From Mycobacterium botniense (GTDB taxonomy: Bacteria > Actinomycetota > Actinomycetes > Mycobacteriales > Mycobacteriaceae): 64,000 nucleotides of DNA. Every line of letters starts with the position of its first letter. Position 1 is the stretch's first letter. The notes under the pieces are model-generated. The model saw only the letters and a program-made list of their open reading frames with translations. It searched no databases and had not been told where the DNA came from. The stretch is from positions 1,674,001 through 1,738,000 of the forward strand of contig NZ_BLKW01000002.1 of NCBI RefSeq assembly GCF_010723305.1. The letters are read 5' to 3'. This document shows positions 62,273 through 64,000 of the stretch, in pieces. The translations under genes and the position numbers were made by a program.

Positions 62273-63115
62273 ATGAGCTACGACACCACGCTACGGCTAC
62301 GCCGCTTTGTGGCACGGTTTCAGGTTCCCGTCGACGACTTCGGCGAACAAGCGTTGTTCTACGGCATCTCGGTGCGCTTTATTCCCAATGCGCTCGGCCG
62401 TTACCGCAGGGAGACGGTCCGGCTGGTGGCCGAAATGACGATGGGTACCGGCACCTTGGTGCTGATCGGGGGAACGGTCGGCGTCGCGGCGTTTTTGACG
62501 CTGGCTTCCGGCGGCGTGATCGCGGTCCAGGGCTACGAATCGCTGGGCAATATCGGTATCGAAGCGCTGACCGGATTCCTGTCGGCGTTTCTCAATGTCC
62601 GCATCGTCGCACCGGTCGTCGCCGGCATTGCGCTGGCCGCCACCATCGGCGCCGGCACCACAGCACAGCTCGGCGCGATGCGGGTCGCCGAGGAGATCGA
62701 CGCCATCGAATCCATGGCGGTGAACTCGGTGTCCTACCTGGTTTCCACCCGGCTGATTGCCGGGCTGATCACGATCATCCCCCTGTATTCGCTGGCGGTG
62801 CTGGCATCGTTTTTTGCGGCACGGTTCATCACGATTTTCGTCAACGGGCAATCGGCGGGCCTCTACGACCACTACTTCAACACGTTTCTGAGCCCCACGG
62901 ATTTGCTGTGGTCGTTTCTGCAGGCGATCGTGATGTCGATCGCGGTGATGCTGGTCCATACCTACTACGGCTACAACGCATCCGGCGGCCCCATCGGTGT
63001 CGGCTTGGCTACCGGTCAGGCGGTGCGAACCTCGCTCGTTGTGGTCGTGGTCATTACTTTGTTCATTTCGCTGGCGGTTTACGGCGCATCCGGTAACTTC
63101 AACCTCTCTGGGTAA
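62273..63115 (+). CDS. yrbE4B: Mce4 permease subunit YrbE4B
   Basis: This 280-residue MlaE-family permease subunit has AGIALAATIGAGTTAQLGAMRVAEEIDAIESMAVNSVSYL-type motif near 121-160 and about five helices. It partners with YrbE4A. It starts 7 bp after the yrbE4A stop, and mce4A follows 8 bp after it, so the operon continues past the window edge. Confidence 0.95.
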   Translation: MSYDTTLRLRRFVARFQVPVDDFGEQALFYGISVRFIPNALGRYRRETVRLVAEMTMGTGTLVLIGGTVGVAAFLTLASGGVIAVQGYESLGNIGIEALTGFLSAFLNVRIVAPVVAGIALAATIGAGTTAQLGAMRVAEEIDAIESMAVNSVSYLVSTRLIAGLITIIPLYSLAVLASFFAARFITIFVNGQSAGLYDHYFNTFLSPTDLLWSFLQAIVMSIAVMLVHTYYGYNASGGPIGVGLATGQAVRTSLVVVVVITLFISLAVYGASGNFNLSG

Positions 63116-63123
63116 CAAGGACT

Positions 63124-64000
63124 ATGGCAGGTACCGGGGCAAGGCGTACGAAGGTCAGGCTGGCGGCGGCGTTGCTGGCTTCCTTGTTGGCGGGCTTTGC
63201 GCTTCTGACGTATCTGTCGTACAACTCAGCGTTTCTCTCGACCGACCCTGTTTTTGTCACCGCACCGCGGGCGGGGCTGGTGATGGAACGCGACGGCAAG
63301 GTCAAATATCGCGGCATCCAGATCGGTAAGGTCAAAAACATCAGCTATGCGGGTGGTGAAGCGCAGTTGATGCTTGCCATCAACAGTCGTGAGCTTCATT
63401 ACATCCCCGCCAACGCGGCTGTCCGCATCGCCAGCAACACGGTCTTCGGCGCCAAGTCGGTGGAATTCATTCCGCCTAAATCGCCTTCGCCGTTCTCCCT
63501 GCGCCCCGGCGCGCACGTGCAAGCCACCGCGGTGTCGCTGGAAGTCAACACACTGTTTCAGTCGCTCATTGAGCTGTTGCACAAGATCGACCCGGTCGAG
63601 TTGAATGGGACCCTGAGCGCACTCGCAGAAGGCTTACGCGGTCACGGCAGCGACTTCGGCTCGTTGCTGTCTGGTCTGAATACCTTAGCAGCACAGGCAA
63701 ATCCGCAGCTGCCGACGCTGCAGCAGGACTTTCGGAATACCGCGAACGTGGCTAACATCTATGCTGATGCCGGTCCCGGCCTGACCCGCGTGCTCGACAA
63801 TGCGCCGGTGACCGCCAAGACGGTTGTGGACCAACGAGACAACCTCAACGATGTGCTGTTGGCGACCATCGGTCTTGCTAACAACGCCTACGAGACGTTG
63901 GGGCCAGCCGAGCAGCCTTTCATCGACGCCGTCAAACGGCTGCGTGCCCCGGCGAAGGTGATTCACGACTATTCACCCGAGTACGGTTGTCTGTTCAAGG
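63124..64000 (+). CDS. mce4A: Mce4A, sterol transporter subunit, partial (C-terminus beyond window)
   Basis: An open frame of 292 residues runs off the window. It begins with a membrane anchor (ALLASLLAGFALLTYLSY near 15-32), followed by the MCE/MlaD domain (APRAGLVMERDGKVKYRGIQIGKV near 48-71, NTVFGAKSVEFIPP) and the start of the helical coiled region used to form the Mce tunnel. It is the first Mce-domain subunit of the Mce4 cholesterol importer. Confidence 0.94.
   Translation, partial: MAGTGARRTKVRLAAALLASLLAGFALLTYLSYNSAFLSTDPVFVTAPRAGLVMERDGKVKYRGIQIGKVKNISYAGGEAQLMLAINSRELHYIPANAAVRIASNTVFGAKSVEFIPPKSPSPFSLRPGAHVQATAVSLEVNTLFQSLIELLHKIDPVELNGTLSALAEGLRGHGSDFGSLLSGLNTLAAQANPQLPTLQQDFRNTANVANIYADAGPGLTRVLDNAPVTAKTVVDQRDNLNDVLLATIGLANNAYETLGPAEQPFIDAVKRLRAPAKVIHDYSPEYGCLFK

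Overview
The window is from a high-GC actinobacterium and is almost certainly a slow-growing Mycobacterium. The evidence is near-complete synteny with the Mycobacterium tuberculosis sterol-catabolism locus (recalled H37Rv order Rv3565 down to Rv3499c, read here in the opposite direction), a Ddn-like F420 nitroreductase very close to the tuberculosis protein, CYP125 and CYP142, the mce4 operon, and a mycobacterial MIRU-type repeat. Ortholog names rest on remembered protein sequences and gene order; no search was run. The three catabolic blocks break sterols down completely, and Mce4 imports the substrate.

Layout. 1-712: a JmjC/cupin oxygenase cut by the window edge. 1036-17043: the KstR2 regulon for the C/D rings (aspB, fadE33-32-31, fadD3 divergent from fadE30, ipdF, kstR2, fadA6; a nuclease-like gene flanked by palindromes; ipdC, ipdB, ipdA, echA20 divergent from two SDR genes). 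Three KstR2-type operators sit in its control regions. 17290-20661: an inserted block with a possible IdeR box, a hypothetical gene, a Bfd-like ferredoxin, a VIT-family Fe/Mn transporter and a Tat-exported multicopper oxidase, which looks like metal homeostasis. 20721-28936: fadA5, a hypothetical gene and ddn, divergent from cyp125-fadE28-fadE29-chsH2-chsH1-ltp2 (side-chain degradation). 29005-34420: hsd4B and kstD divergent from hsaE-hsaG-hsaF (ring degradation and the meta-cleavage tail). 34493-34810: a small hemophore-like secreted protein.

34953-47341: a DUF1214/SDR/sulfotransferase operon, kshA and its neighbour, a gamma-carbonic-anhydrase-like gene, two decayed genes (FAD monooxygenase and KAS III), and a minus-strand operon of a two-domain OB-fold protein, ltp4, ltp3, an F420-type LLM enzyme and an NTF2-like protein. 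47455-56086: an ADC-like gene, cyp142, echA19, fadD19, a frameshifted amidohydrolase, ilvX and a flavin monooxygenase. 56119-64000: fadD17, fadE27, fadE26, then fdxD, hsd4A, yrbE4A, yrbE4B and the start of mce4A.

Eleven KstR-type 14-bp palindromes (TnnAACnnGTTnnA, up to one mismatch) punctuate the second and third parts. Compared with H37Rv as I recall it, every PE/PPE gene of this stretch is missing, as are fdxB, fadD18, Rv3517, Rv3524 and Rv3528c. Many gene junctions are ATGA/GTGA or TGATG overlaps, so translational coupling is widespread. I saw no tRNA, rRNA, CRISPR array or intact insertion sequence. The 755-1035 gap holds nothing I can support.
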